Assembly: GCF_013201075.1 (NCBI RefSeq)
Contig: NZ_CP053708.1
Location: 4,717,501 to 4,781,500, forward strand
From: Lichenicola cladoniae
GTDB lineage: Bacteria > Pseudomonadota > Alphaproteobacteria > Acetobacterales > Acetobacteraceae
DNA: 64,000 nucleotides
Direction of reading: 5' to 3'
Shown one piece after another: positions 1 through 8,745 of the stretch (position 1 is the first letter of the stretch; each line of letters starts with the position of its first letter). Below the pieces are notes generated by a model that made no database searches, had not been told where the DNA came from, and saw only the letters and a program-made list of their open reading frames with translations. A program made the position numbers and the translations under genes.

Positions 1-26
1 TGGCATGATGCAGGCTGCCGTCCGGC

Positions 27-935
27 TCACAGATGGTCCTGCAGCCAAGTCGGAAGCCGCTCGTGGTTGCGGGCTTCCGCACCGACTGCGACCGAGCAGG
101 TCATGCCGGCTGCCAGGATGATGCCGGGCGGGATGCTGTCGAGATGGATCCGCACCGGAATGCGCTGCGCCAGCCTGACCCAGGTGAAGACCGGGTTCAC
201 GTCCTGCAGTCCGGAGCGGTCCGGGCTGCCGTTCTGGTCGTTGATGCCGCGGGCGATGCTCTCGACATGGCCGCCCAGCAGCGCCTGGTAGCCCATCAGC
301 TTGATCCGCGCCGGATCGCCGACATGAATGCCACCGAGCTTGGTTTCCTCGAAATAGCCATAGACCCAGAACGAGTCCGAATCGATCAGTGCGATCCTGG
401 CCTGGCCGGTGGTGACGTAGTCGCCGACCCGCAGCAGCAGGTTGGTGACGATGCCGTTCACGGGCGCATACAAAGTGGCGCGTGCCAGGTTCAGCTTCGC
501 CGTGTCGAGCTGCACCTGTGCCGCGTCCACCGTGGCCTGGGCGGTCGAAGCGGTCGAGTTGAATCGCTCGCGCTCCTCCGCCGATACGATCCCGGCCAGG
601 CCGGCGCGCCGCGAGGCATCGGACTGGCGCAGGCGCAGATCCTCGCGGACGCTGGACAGCCTGGCCGTGGCTTCGGCGATCGCCAGCCGGAACCGCGACG
701 GGTCGATGACGAACAGCGGGTCGCCCTTGCGAACGAACTGGTTGTCCCGGACCGGCAGGGCCACGACAGTGCCTGACACTTCCGGCGCGATGTCGACCAC
801 GTAGGCCCGCACCCGCCCGTCGCGGGTCCACGGTGCCACCATGTAGATGCGCCAGAGCGAGGCGCCGAGCACCACGGCTACAGCGACCACCACGACTGTC
901 AGGACGACGCGAAACAAGGCACGCAGGAGGTTCAT
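27..935 (-). CDS. HlyD-family periplasmic adaptor (AaeA/EmrA-like)
   Basis: A 302-residue membrane-fusion protein that should link the inner-membrane FUSC pump to an outer-membrane channel. Residues about 6-29 form one N-terminal membrane anchor. The first biotinyl-lipoyl-like half follows (about 45-80, with VSGTV and GDPLFVID). An alpha-helical hairpin rich in Ala, Gln and Arg covers about 83-165, and the second lipoyl half reads LYAPVNGIV. The ATG at 935 is chosen because the membrane segment begins there; an upstream in-frame Met at 1103 would add 56 low-complexity residues and run through the DUF1656 gene. It is the last gene of a four-gene minus-strand operon (marR, FUSC, DUF1656, adaptor). 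The family exports aromatic acids and other small toxic compounds; the substrate here is unknown. Confidence 0.9.
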   Translation of the reverse strand: MNLLRALFRVVLTVVVVAVAVVLGASLWRIYMVAPWTRDGRVRAYVVDIAPEVSGTVVALPVRDNQFVRKGDPLFVIDPSRFRLAIAEATARLSSVREDLRLRQSDASRRAGLAGIVSAEERERFNSTASTAQATVDAAQVQLDTAKLNLARATLYAPVNGIVTNLLLRVGDYVTTGQARIALIDSDSFWVYGYFEETKLGGIHVGDPARIKLMGYQALLGGHVESIARGINDQNGSPDRSGLQDVNPVFTWVRLAQRIPVRIHLDSIPPGIILAAGMTCSVAVGAEARNHERLPTWLQDHL

Positions 936-961
936 GGGAGTTCGGGCCTCGGGTGATCTGG

Positions 962-1156
962 TCAGGCGTACATGACGAGCAGGGACAACACGCAGACGTA
1001 GAGCGCCACCTCCAGCAGCGGCAGGTGCCAGCCCCAGCGGGCCAGACCGCTGCGCCAGAGCAGCGCACGCAGCACCAGCGTGATCGGCAGTGCGACGAGG
1101 CAATACAGCACGATCGGCGCGAACAGCACGCCGGCGACGTTGAGTTCGGTCAGCAT
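962..1156 (-). CDS. DUF1656 membrane peptide (AaeX-like)
   Basis: A 64-residue protein with two predicted membrane segments (about 9-30 and 44-62) around a short charged loop with RSGLARWGW. DUF1656 proteins of this size are encoded between FUSC pumps and HlyD adaptors in p-hydroxybenzoate-type efflux operons, which is exactly the position here: 10 bases after the FUSC stop and 26 bases before the adaptor start. The role within the pump is not established for the family. Confidence 0.85.
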   Translation of the reverse strand: MLTELNVAGVLFAPIVLYCLVALPITLVLRALLWRSGLARWGWHLPLLEVALYVCVLSLLVMYA

Positions 1157-1166
1157 CGGTGGTGCG

Positions 1167-3362
1167 TCATGCCGCAGCCAAATCCGGACATCGCCGGTCG
1201 AGCAGGCCGCGCGCCTTCTCGATCAGCAGGACCGCTTCGCCCAGCGTTCCGACCAGCGCGGGTAGACCTCGATCCGACGCATCGGAGATCGGCGACGGAC
1301 CGTTCGCCGACGGGTCCGGCGCAAGCAACGGCGCCAGTTCGTGTTCAAGCCGGTTGATCCGGGACGCTACGCGCGCCGGCTCCATCCGCACGCGCCGCAG
1401 GGCGCGCAAGGCCTGTCGCGCGGCGTCACGCCCGGCTTCGGGGAGCGCAGGGTCCGACTGGAGTTGCTGCAGCGTCAGTATCACGCGTCCCAGCGCCACG
1501 GTCGCGAAGGCTGCCTGCACCAATGGGGCTGCTGCCAGGCCGGGCATCTGCTGCAGGCGCTGGATCATGCGCTGGATTTTCTGCATCTGCAGGTTCTGCC
1601 AGACCTCCCATCGCTGCAGCGGCCACGCCCCGAATCCGGCAACGACCGGACGCTGCCAGGACAGCAGCTCGATGGCCCGGCCGAGCGAGGCCGCAAGACG
1701 GGCGATGTCGCGTCGCGGGTTCGCCGGTAGCAGCACCCGGAACACCATCACCAGACAGATGCAGCCGAGCAGGAACGCCTCCCAGTTATTGAGCAACGAG
1801 ATGTCATCGAAGGTGATCGGATTATGCACGTTGATCATCGCGTTGAAGAACACGGCATAGCCGAACGCGCGACCGCGCTGTACGGGATGATATTGCAGCC
1901 AGATGCCCGGGAGCAGGCACAGGCAGAGCGCGCCCCAGAGCAATGGAAAACCGGAGATCTGCGGCACCAGGAACGTCTGGAACACCATACTGGCCGGAAT
2001 GGCGAGGAGGGCCCCGGTCGCCAGCTCGACGCTCGCCTTGGACGCCGACGGGTTGGTCGAGAGCAGGCAGGCAGCCGGCACCAGGAACGACAGCATGGTC
2101 GGGCCGGCAGTCCATTGCGTCACGTACCAGAACAGTCCGCCGATCAGCGTCACCAGCGCGCCGCGGAATCCGTTCCGGAGCGCGGTTGTCCAGTCCAGGT
2201 AGGGACGCAGCCGGATCCGTGTATCCGCCGACCCGGCATCGGTCAGGTCGGCGACCGCGTGCGACAACTGCGACAGCAGGTCACGTTCATGCAGGGTGAC
2301 GGTCAGGGCCGCCGGATCCCGGAGTCCGATGGCGATCGTGTCGATCCGGACCCGCGCGGCATCGATCATCGGCAGGCTGCCCAAGAGACCACCGGGTGGA
2401 AGCTGCGACAACGCCTGCATGGTCTCGCGCGCGATCGTCTGGGCACGGTGCGCCTCGGACAGATCCCGCGAGGCATCGCCCGACCCGGTGCGGGCAAGCG
2501 CATCGTGCAGCGGCTCGAGCGTGCTGAGCAGGCCCAGCAGCCGCGCCGCGCCGAGACGCAGCCGGCCCATCCGGCGACGCAGGACATAGCTGTCGGCACC
2601 CGCATACTCGATGGTCTCGTCCAGAGCGCTCGCCCTGAGCAGCAGACCGGTGCGGGGAAGCGTCTTGGCGTTCCTGCCGCTCAGTCCGGGAGCGCCCGGC
2701 TGGCGATACAGCACGAAGCCGCTGGCGATATCGCGGACCAGGGTCTCGATCGTCAGGGCCAATGTGGACGGCTGGGGCAGGCTGGTCAGCAGGAACACCA
2801 GTGCCGCCGACACGATGCCGACCGATACGGCCGAAACCCGAGACAAAGCGCCGGTGAAGATGTTCAACGGCTGCGCGAACGAACTGCTAGCCACGATGAT
2901 GATGGTGTAGCCGGCAAGGACCGCCCCGTATGCCTTGAAGTAGCGTAGCAGCGACGCAACCACGCAGGCGGCCCCGATGCACAGCGACAGCGCGACGGTG
3001 AACAGCAGCGGCGCCTGGGCGAAGGCCGACATCAACGCGACCGCGACCACCGCACCGAGCAGGGTGCCGAACAACCGCCACAGGCTTTTCGATATCAGCG
3101 CCCCGGTGACCGGGTTGACGACGATCAGCACCGTGGTCACCGCCGACATCGGCGATTGCAGTTGCAGCGCAAAGGCGGTCGACAGCGCGATGCCGATCGC
3201 CAGCATCGTCCGCAGCGTATAGGCCAGCGTCGACCAGTACGGGCTTGCCAGGCTCGACCACCGCCGGCCCCGGTTCATGCGCCGGGCGCCAGCCAGCAAG
3301 GCGGCGATGCCTGATGCCCCAGTCCGCGATGATGGCGCCATCGTGTTATCTGGGCCGGTCAT
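1167..3362 (-). CDS. FUSC-family efflux protein (AaeB-like)
   Basis: A 731-residue inner-membrane protein of the fusaric-acid-resistance/aromatic-acid exporter type. Two hydrophobic clusters (about residues 45-195 and 395-545) are separated by long cytoplasmic stretches, the repeat-like layout typical of FUSC proteins. The N-terminal cluster has the family-like stretch SPMSAVTTVLIV. The ATG at 3362 lies 10 bases beyond the marR stop; the longer open frame to 3698 overlaps marR out of frame and is not believed. Followed directly by DUF1656 and HlyD genes, so it is probably the pump of a tripartite system induced through the adjacent MarR regulator. Confidence 0.9.
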   Translation of the reverse strand: MTGPDNTMAPSSRTGASGIAALLAGARRMNRGRRWSSLASPYWSTLAYTLRTMLAIGIALSTAFALQLQSPMSAVTTVLIVVNPVTGALISKSLWRLFGTLLGAVVAVALMSAFAQAPLLFTVALSLCIGAACVVASLLRYFKAYGAVLAGYTIIIVASSSFAQPLNIFTGALSRVSAVSVGIVSAALVFLLTSLPQPSTLALTIETLVRDIASGFVLYRQPGAPGLSGRNAKTLPRTGLLLRASALDETIEYAGADSYVLRRRMGRLRLGAARLLGLLSTLEPLHDALARTGSGDASRDLSEAHRAQTIARETMQALSQLPPGGLLGSLPMIDAARVRIDTIAIGLRDPAALTVTLHERDLLSQLSHAVADLTDAGSADTRIRLRPYLDWTTALRNGFRGALVTLIGGLFWYVTQWTAGPTMLSFLVPAACLLSTNPSASKASVELATGALLAIPASMVFQTFLVPQISGFPLLWGALCLCLLPGIWLQYHPVQRGRAFGYAVFFNAMINVHNPITFDDISLLNNWEAFLLGCICLVMVFRVLLPANPRRDIARLAASLGRAIELLSWQRPVVAGFGAWPLQRWEVWQNLQMQKIQRMIQRLQQMPGLAAAPLVQAAFATVALGRVILTLQQLQSDPALPEAGRDAARQALRALRRVRMEPARVASRINRLEHELAPLLAPDPSANGPSPISDASDRGLPALVGTLGEAVLLIEKARGLLDRRCPDLAAA

Positions 3363-3372
3363 GCTGTGCTGT

Positions 3373-3870
3373 TCATGTCGGCCGCCCGCGGTTCGGCTGC
3401 GTATCGCCACTCCGGTCATCCAGGCCGCTCCGGCGCAAGGTCTGCTCGATACGGTCGAATACGGCGTGGCAGGTGGCGAGGTCGTCCATACCGATCCCGG
3501 CCAGCAAATTGTTGCCGAGCGTCGTTGCGACGGCATGAACATGGGCATGAATGGCCCGGCCCGGCGCGCCGATGCGAACGAGCTTGGACCGCCGGTCGGC
3601 CGGATCCTCGGACCGTTCGACCAGCCCATCCCGCTCGAGGGCCTCCAGCAGACGGGCCAGGGACGGGCCATCCATGTCCAGCATCCGAACGAGCTCACCC
3701 TGGCGGATCGGCGCCTCGAGGTTGCCGAGCAGCAGGATCGGCCGCCAGCTTGCTTCAGTCAGTCCGTAGCGACGCAGCTGCTGGTCGAGCTCGCGTCGCC
3801 AGGCGGTGCCCAGACGCAACAGCCGACGGCCGAAGCCGATCGGGTCGTCCTCCCGCAACTGAATATCCAT
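3373..3870 (-). CDS. MarR-family transcriptional regulator
   Basis: A 165-residue winged-helix regulator. The HTH covers about residues 50-85 (RQGELVRMLDMDGPSLARLL), followed by the wing signature DRRSKLVRIG. The ATG at 3870 is preferred; an in-frame TTG at 3882 would add four residues, and neither has a strong ribosome-binding site. First gene of the efflux operon. MarR repressors of such operons usually release DNA on binding a phenolic or other substrate of the pump. A near-palindrome at 3880-3903 lies immediately upstream and is a natural autoregulatory operator. Confidence 0.9.
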   Translation of the reverse strand: MDIQLREDDPIGFGRRLLRLGTAWRRELDQQLRRYGLTEASWRPILLLGNLEAPIRQGELVRMLDMDGPSLARLLEALERDGLVERSEDPADRRSKLVRIGAPGRAIHAHVHAVATTLGNNLLAGIGMDDLATCHAVFDRIEQTLRRSGLDDRSGDTQPNRGRPT

Positions 3871-3879
3871 TGTGGGATG

Positions 3880-3903
3880 CAATGATTTGCATGCGCATGA
3901 TTG
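3880..3903. promoter_or_regulatory. Candidate MarR operator (imperfect palindrome)
   Basis: A 24-base imperfect palindrome (18 of 24 positions symmetric) centred at 3891/3892, with the core GCATGCGCATGA and outer arms CAAT/ATTG. It lies 10 bases upstream of the preferred marR start, where a MarR dimer would block transcription of the efflux operon. Seen directly in sequence; the binding is inferred. Confidence 0.5.
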
Positions 3904-4020
3904 TCAAGAAACGGTCGTGCGATCGGGGGAGGTGTCACGCGACATATAAGCTTGTCGCGACACATAAAAACGATCACTCTTCAGCTCTAAATTACTGAAA
4001 ACGATCAGTTTTATTACGAT

Positions 4021-4494
4021 TGGACTAAAGCGCGCGTTGCGAACTATTCTGAATATCAGGGAATCCAAAGCGTTGGCCAATCCTGACGGCGTCCCGGACA
4101 ATCGCGGTGTGCTCGAAGACGGACTTTGCGTCATGAGCCAGCATGGCCATCGCCAACAAGTTCTCGGGCTGGAAATCCAGGATGTCGCGCGCATGGTCCG
4201 CTTGATCCTGATCTGCAGGGGGTTTTGTGTCTTCAAACAGGCGCCACGCCGTCCGGTCGGGGGCGCCGCCGACCCGGTTGATCCGGCGCAGGGGTGGGTC
4301 CAGGGGGAGCATGATGCCTCCAGATATGAGTCCTCCGAATTATCTGTTGACCTCATGCAAGACAGACTCCGTGCGCTCGATTTACCTGGCGACGGCCGCT
4401 GAAGTGGTGGCGCGCTGAGGAAACCATCAGGCACCATGGTTGCAGAGGCGACAGTCGCTCATGCCGTCGACATATCGCAGCCCAGGAAATTCGA
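4021..4494. other. Gene-poor stretch between marR and the antitoxin relic
   Basis: No convincing gene. A 95-codon minus-strand frame at 4025-4312 has fairly natural composition (DQADHARDILDF, FPDIQ) and could be the tail of a decayed gene, possibly of the DUF/nucleotidyltransferase type, but I cannot match it to a family and see no ribosome-binding site. The flanking segment at 3960-4020 is AT-rich. Confidence 0.4.
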
Positions 4495-5005
4495 ATGACG
4501 CACCGGGAGGCGCTCAGGTCGATTCTTGCTGACGGCTCGGTTCAGTGGGCTTCGGCGTCGCGGGCTGCCGGGATCCGACCGCAGGTAATCGCGGATGCGT
4601 TGAGCGCGAGTGTCATCGTCCGGACGGGGACTGGAGCATACTATCAGCCGGGGACCGCGGACGTACCGGAGCTCGTGGGGCTTGCGCCCGCTTGTTCCAA
4701 GATGCCGCAAGCGATCGTCCGCTGGAGCTATGCTGGTGCGGTTAATGTGGAGATTATTGACAAGGAGGTATCAAGGTCCCAGTTCGGTTTACGGGACCGG
4801 CTCGGACGACCGTGGACCTATTTCGCTACGGCGAGCGGTTGGGGCATCCGACAGCCGGAGTGTCGGCAGCAAGGCACTACCTCGCAAATGGTGGGACGGT
4901 TGAAGAGGTTCTTGCCGTTGCGGGATCGGTGAACGTTCCTCAAGCTACGACGGAGGTGCTGGCTACGTTGGCAGCAGCGTTCAACGATAGGCAGTCCTTT
5001 AGGTC
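4495..5005 (+). pseudogene. Decayed AbiEi-like (type IV antitoxin) winged-helix gene
   Basis: The first about 75 codons read like the N-terminal winged helix of AbiEi-type antitoxins (HREALRSILADG, ASRAAGI, VRTGTGAYYQPG). Then an expected central block appears to be missing: the text jumps from KMPQAIV to WSYAGAVNVEIIDKEV. Near 4770 the frame changes; the conserved C-terminal part (FTGPARTTVDLFRYGERLG, then GGTVEEVLAVAG) continues in another plus-strand frame. The 3' end is cut by the IS30 element at 5006. No AbiEii nucleotidyltransferase partner is recognisable on the far side of the element. I regard the locus as a dead toxin-antitoxin or phage-defence remnant. Confidence 0.7.
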
Positions 5006-5041
5006 GGCGGATTCAAGTTCCGGAGCGAACACCCACGCCGA
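5006..5041 (+). repeat. IS30 element left inverted repeat
   Basis: 36 bases that match the reverse complement of 6084-6119 exactly. The repeat overlaps the last codons of the transposase, as is common in IS30 elements. Confidence 0.9.
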
Positions 5042-6059
5042 AGACTTTGTTTACACCAGCCTGCCCGGCCAGCAACATGCTGAATTGCTCGCTTGGCGTC
5101 GCGTAGTCGAGCGTCTTTCGAGGACGGCTATTCAGGCTGTCGGCAACGATGTCGAGATCGTCCTGATCCAAGCCCGACAGAGCCGTGCCTTTCGGGAAAT
5201 ACTGGCGCAGCAGACCATTGGTGTTTTCGTTGGAGCCACGCTGCCAAGGTGAGTGAGGGTCGGCGAAGAAGATCCTCATGCCAGTGCTCAGCGCCACGCT
5301 TTCGTGCTGTGCCATTTCCTTGCCTTGGTCGTAGGTCAGCGTCTTGCGCAAAGATGCGGGAATGGCATTCAGCGCGCCGGAGAAAGCGCTCGCCACCACA
5401 TCGGACTTGCGCGTAGGCATGTGCACCAGCACCACAAAGCGGCTTGTCCGCTCGACCAACGTGCCGATGGCACTCGCTCCGCCGGTGCCCAGAATAAGAT
5501 CGCCTTCCCAATGGCCCGGGACCAGCCGGCCCTCGATTTCCTCAGGTCGTTCCTTGATGTTGGTCATGTTGCAAAGTTTGCCGCGGCGTTCGCTGCCCTT
5601 TGGCTTGCGGCCGCGCATTGGCTTGTCCTGTCGCAAATACGAGATCAGCTCACGGCGTAGTTCACCGCGCGGCAAGGCGTAAATCGCCGTGTAGATTGCC
5701 TCGTGCGATACCGACAGACCAGGTGGCTGCTCCGTTCCCGCCTCCATCCGCTTACGCCTGCCCGATATCTGCTCGGGGGACCAACCCAGACGCAAAAGCC
5801 CCGCCACACGGCCGAACAGCTCACCATCATGCGCCAGAACAGGCCTGCGTCCAGTCAGGCGACGATCTGCCTCGGCCTGCGTCGCCGCAGCCTGCGCCCG
5901 GTAGGAGGTCGCGCCGCCATGCCGATTGATCTCGTCCGAAATCATGCCCGCAGAGCGATCCAAGTCGCGTGCAATCGCCCGCACGCCCCAGCTATCACAA
6001 AGGCGAACCTCGATCATCGATCGATCAAACACCGTTAGCTTACGTCGTTGCCCTGCCAT
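5013..6059 (-). CDS. IS30-family transposase
   Basis: A 348-residue, apparently intact DDE transposase. An N-terminal HTH of the IS30 type reads WGVRAIARDLDRSAGMISDE. The integrase core follows: VPGHWEGDLILG (first Asp), TYDQGKEMAQH (second Asp) and PWQRGSNENTNGLLRQYFPKG (catalytic Glu within the hallmark NENTNG motif). The length is typical of the family. No frameshift or stop was seen, so the element may still be active. Confidence 0.95.
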   Translation of the reverse strand: MAGQRRKLTVFDRSMIEVRLCDSWGVRAIARDLDRSAGMISDEINRHGGATSYRAQAAATQAEADRRLTGRRPVLAHDGELFGRVAGLLRLGWSPEQISGRRKRMEAGTEQPPGLSVSHEAIYTAIYALPRGELRRELISYLRQDKPMRGRKPKGSERRGKLCNMTNIKERPEEIEGRLVPGHWEGDLILGTGGASAIGTLVERTSRFVVLVHMPTRKSDVVASAFSGALNAIPASLRKTLTYDQGKEMAQHESVALSTGMRIFFADPHSPWQRGSNENTNGLLRQYFPKGTALSGLDQDDLDIVADSLNSRPRKTLDYATPSEQFSMLLAGQAGVNKVFGVGVRSGT

Positions 6060-6083
6060 CCCACCACCCTACACCCGTTGGCC

Positions 6084-6119
6084 CGGCGTGGGTGTTCGCT
6101 CCGGAACTTGAATCCGCCG
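6084..6119 (-). repeat. IS30 element right inverted repeat
   Basis: 36 bases, exact reverse complement of 5006-5041, upstream of the transposase start. Confidence 0.9.
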
Positions 6120-6847
6120 TCTATAAAGCGATGGGGATTGTTGACGTCATAAACCGTTTGATCATAAGGGGAGCGGCCGTTCGAGGCCAAGACTTGGCGG
6201 CGACAGTCATAAGCGGCACCCTTGCAACCAAACAGTTTCGGCAAGAGACCTTCCTCGTTTTGACAGACGAGTTCTAATGGTCATTAGAGATTAAGGTAGT
6301 AGCTCCAGAGTTATATTCTACTCTATTCTACTCTACTCTGGTTTTGCTCTGTATTTTCGAGCGGCTCACCAAAAGACGGCTTGTTTCAGCATTAAAAATA
6401 TCCCTGCAAAACCTGCGGCTGTCTCCCTTCACCCTGGTAACAGCCAGCGAAGTTGCGGAACAGCGGCACCTGTTCGCCAGACAGCACCTCGACACCGCAG
6501 TGGCGACATGCCGACACCCAGGCCAGATGTTTGCCGCGGGATAACCACCCAAATGCATCTAGGTGCTTTACTTGGCGTCAGAACGTTGAGGCGCACGAAA
6601 CTCTGCTATAATGCAGTGCTTCAGCCGCCTTGGACACAGCCGATGGTCCAAGCCAGTTCATCCCACCCGACCCAGGACGAACGCAAGCTGTGCACACGGC
6701 TTCCGATTGTGGTGTAATCGTCTACCGATGCCCCCAACATGACGCTCGTGCATAATCCGGGCTAGATCCGTGACGCCCTGCACCATGCGCCTCACGGATC
6801 GAGTACATTACGATGCTACCGCTCGTGATCAGCTTATCGCGACCGGC
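6120..6847. other. Gene-free stretch after the IS30 element
   Basis: About 730 bases in which I recognise no gene. The open frames here are short and lack natural composition or a ribosome-binding site. A frame ending near 6277 (VTDEF-like tail) might be the far end of whatever the IS30 element interrupted, but it does not continue the AbiEi-like text. The stretch holds a short direct repeat (6315-6334) and an isolated TATAAT at about 6606. Confidence 0.4.
6315..6334 (+). repeat. Short tandem repeat, ATTCTACTCT x2
   Basis: Two exact consecutive copies of the 10-mer ATTCTACTCT, followed by a partial third (ACTCT). Pyrimidine-rich and AT-rich relative to the surroundings; no function can be assigned. 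Confidence 0.6.
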
Positions 6848-7048
6848 TCAGGTGGGCGGCGGGGGTGCCTTGCGAGCCTGCGCCATCTCATCGACGTCAA
6901 TCTCGGAACCAGCCTCATTGTCGGTGCCAAGCATGGAAGCGCCAGGGTCGAACGGCTCAGTCTTCTTATCGGACTTGTTTTCAGTGATCTGCTGCTTCAA
7001 CTGTGCGCCCTCGGCGCCAACCGGCATCAGTCCGTCTTCGTCGGTCAT
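6848..7048 (-). CDS. Small acidic hypothetical protein
   Basis: A 66-residue, Asp/Glu-rich, probably disordered protein (starts MTDEDGLMPVGAEG, ends KAPPPPT). The case for a real gene is the start: the ATG at 7048 is preceded at good distance by an AGGAG ribosome-binding site, rare among the small frames of this region. It contains no Cys or Trp and no membrane segment. I do not recognise a family. It is the only apparently intact coding unit between the IS30 element and the GST gene. Confidence 0.55.
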   Translation of the reverse strand: MTDEDGLMPVGAEGAQLKQQITENKSDKKTEPFDPGASMLGTDNEAGSEIDVDEMAQARKAPPPPT

Positions 7049-7127
7049 GTCTGTGCTCCTCGCTCTAGATCACGATGTGGTCTTGCAAAGCTCCACGTTA
7101 AGGGCGGACGGCGTCACATAATGCGGC

Positions 7128-7620
7128 ATGAGCTGTAATCGCCTGGCACCAACCCAGGCTGTCGATTACCTTCGGGTGGAGGCGGCCAGGCTCATGATGG
7201 ACGAGAGGAATCACCCGATTGATGTCGTTGCACGTCTTATCGGCTTTGCGGAGCAGGCGGACTGGCATACCTTCCAAGTGCTGACCGAAAGGTCCTCGCT
7301 CCAGCGCGACTACGTCAATCGACGTTATCCGTCGACACCTGTTGCAAGCCACATCTGGCTCTGGGTCGGTGTCGAGAACAGGCAGACAAGATCCGGCATG
7401 AAGCACCTGCGGGACACAAATGGGAGCGTCCGGCCCACGCTCCCGGCCGATGAAAGTCGAATGGGCTCGCCGAGTAAGAGACGTGTGTGCCGAGCAGAGC
7501 TTCCATTCTTCTTCAAGCAAGGGGGGTCCACGGCGTGGATGGGATCCGACGCCCTAAGGGCGATAACGGACGGCTGTTGGATGGTCGAGGTCGATACTTG
7601 TTCATGATGGGGCCCGCCTA
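7128..7620 (+). pseudogene. Chimeric relic: AraC tail joined to DUF5131 (phage Gp37/Gp68-like)
   Basis: One open frame fuses two unrelated relics. About 7155-7256 reads like the HTH of a GlxA-type AraC regulator (YLRVEAARLMMDE, HPIDVVARLIGFAEQ). From about 7257 it reads like the DUF5131 family of phage Gp37-like proteins (WHTFQVLTERSSLQRDYV, HIWLWVGVENRQTRS, IKHLR-like text, LPFFFKQ). After FFFKQ, near 7527, the DUF5131 text continues in another frame (KGDNGRLLDGR), so a frameshift has occurred, and several family residues are degenerate. Neither half can be functional. The junction suggests a deletion that fused two genes. Confidence 0.65.
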
Positions 7621-7911
7621 TGGCGGGGAGGCGGGCTATACGTTGCGCATCCAGATCCGTTGACCGTCAGCTGCGACAGGCAAGGCCCGAGCCAAGGCGC
7701 AGTCGCTAAAACGGGCGCACCTGGAAAAGAAAAGGTTCCTGGTGCAGGAGGTATGGAAGGTGGTCCTAAATGGAAACGTTAGTAGGCTCTTAATACTCCG
7801 GTTTAATCAAATCTTCCTCATCTTGAAATATGCTGATGAGATAGCTCAAGCGGGGAGCCTCATGTATCGTCACCAAGATCGTCCGGGCTACAAACCAAGA
7901 GATGCGTCATC
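7621..7911. other. Intergenic stretch upstream of the GST gene
   Basis: No gene recognised. The first part may hold further remnants of the DUF5131 relic. The part from about 7770 to 7911 is AT-richer and probably carries the GST promoter, though no clear -35/-10 pair stands out. Confidence 0.35.
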
Positions 7912-8565
7912 ATGACCATCACCATTACCGCGTTTGAACGGTCACCCGATGGCGGGCGTGGATTGGCGCGTGATACGCGCGTTCGCTGGGCGCTGGAAGA
8001 AGTCGGCCAACCCTATGAGGTTCGCCTTGTCTCCTTCCTGGCTATGAAAGAACCCGTGCATCTGGCGCTGCATCCTTTCGGGCAAATACCAACATATCAA
8101 GATGGCGGTCTCACCTTGTTCGAGACCGGGGCAATCGTGTTTCATATTGCCGAACGCCATTCGGGCTTGCTGCCTGGAGACGCTCATGCACGAGGGCGTG
8201 CGATGACCTGGATGTTCGCTGCGCTCAACACCGTGGAGCCAACTATCCTTGAACTCGTGACGGCAAAGCTTGTGGAGGGCGACAAACCCTGGACCCCGGC
8301 GCGCCTGCCACTGGTCATGGATCGTATCCGCATCCGGTTGGGTCAACTTTCCAGCCACTTGGGTGACGCAGACTGGCTCGACGGCGCGTTCAGCGCGGGT
8401 GACCTGATGATGGTGTCGGTGCTGCTCAGGTTGAAAATGTCGGGCGTTTTGACGGAGTATCCCAACCTCGCCGCCTATGTTGCCCGCGGTGAGGCGCGGC
8501 CTGCCTACAAGCGAGCTTTCGATGCTCAGCTAGCGCTTTACAGAGACATGTCATCGACCGGCTGA
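7912..8565 (+). CDS. Glutathione S-transferase family protein
   Basis: A 217-residue cytosolic GST. The N-terminal thioredoxin-like domain (about 3-82) carries the cis-proline region FGQIPTYQDGG and the glutathione-contact stretch LFETGAIVFHIAE. The all-helical C-terminal domain (about 92-205) contains FSAGDLMMVSVLLRL, the GST motif with the conserved Asp. The start is the ATG at 7912 with only a weak ribosome-binding site. No neighbour gives the substrate; the following TetR gene lies 215 bases downstream on the same strand. Confidence 0.88.
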   Translation: MTITITAFERSPDGGRGLARDTRVRWALEEVGQPYEVRLVSFLAMKEPVHLALHPFGQIPTYQDGGLTLFETGAIVFHIAERHSGLLPGDAHARGRAMTWMFAALNTVEPTILELVTAKLVEGDKPWTPARLPLVMDRIRIRLGQLSSHLGDADWLDGAFSAGDLMMVSVLLRLKMSGVLTEYPNLAAYVARGEARPAYKRAFDAQLALYRDMSSTG

Positions 8566-8745
8566 TTAAAGCTTGGTGTAAGTCGCTATACCGGTCCAGT
8601 AGTACAGCGTCTTGTCGAACCGGCTCGTCCTAAAGGGACGTAGAAGGTGCTCTAGGCGAGTTCGAGTTGCAGTTGTGCATAACCGTATGGATGAAATTTG
8701 CGGCAGTCCGCTCAAGCGCATCACGATGCAGGGGGAACGAGAATA

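Larger units (their letters stand above)
5006..6119 (-). mobile_element. IS30-family insertion sequence
   Basis: An element of about 1.11 kb with one transposase gene and near-terminal inverted repeats. Bases 5006-5041 are an exact reverse complement of 6084-6119 (36 of 36). The outermost bases may include a 2-bp duplication: if the repeat starts at 5008 and ends at 6117, both flanks carry CG, in line with the short duplications of IS30 elements; other registers (for example GC) are also possible. It is inserted at the 3' end of a decayed AbiEi-like gene. Confidence 0.9.

Noticed and set aside
4025-4312. Minus-strand 95-codon frame as a real gene
   Set aside because: No ribosome-binding site and no family match I can support; kept only as a note on the non-coding stretch.
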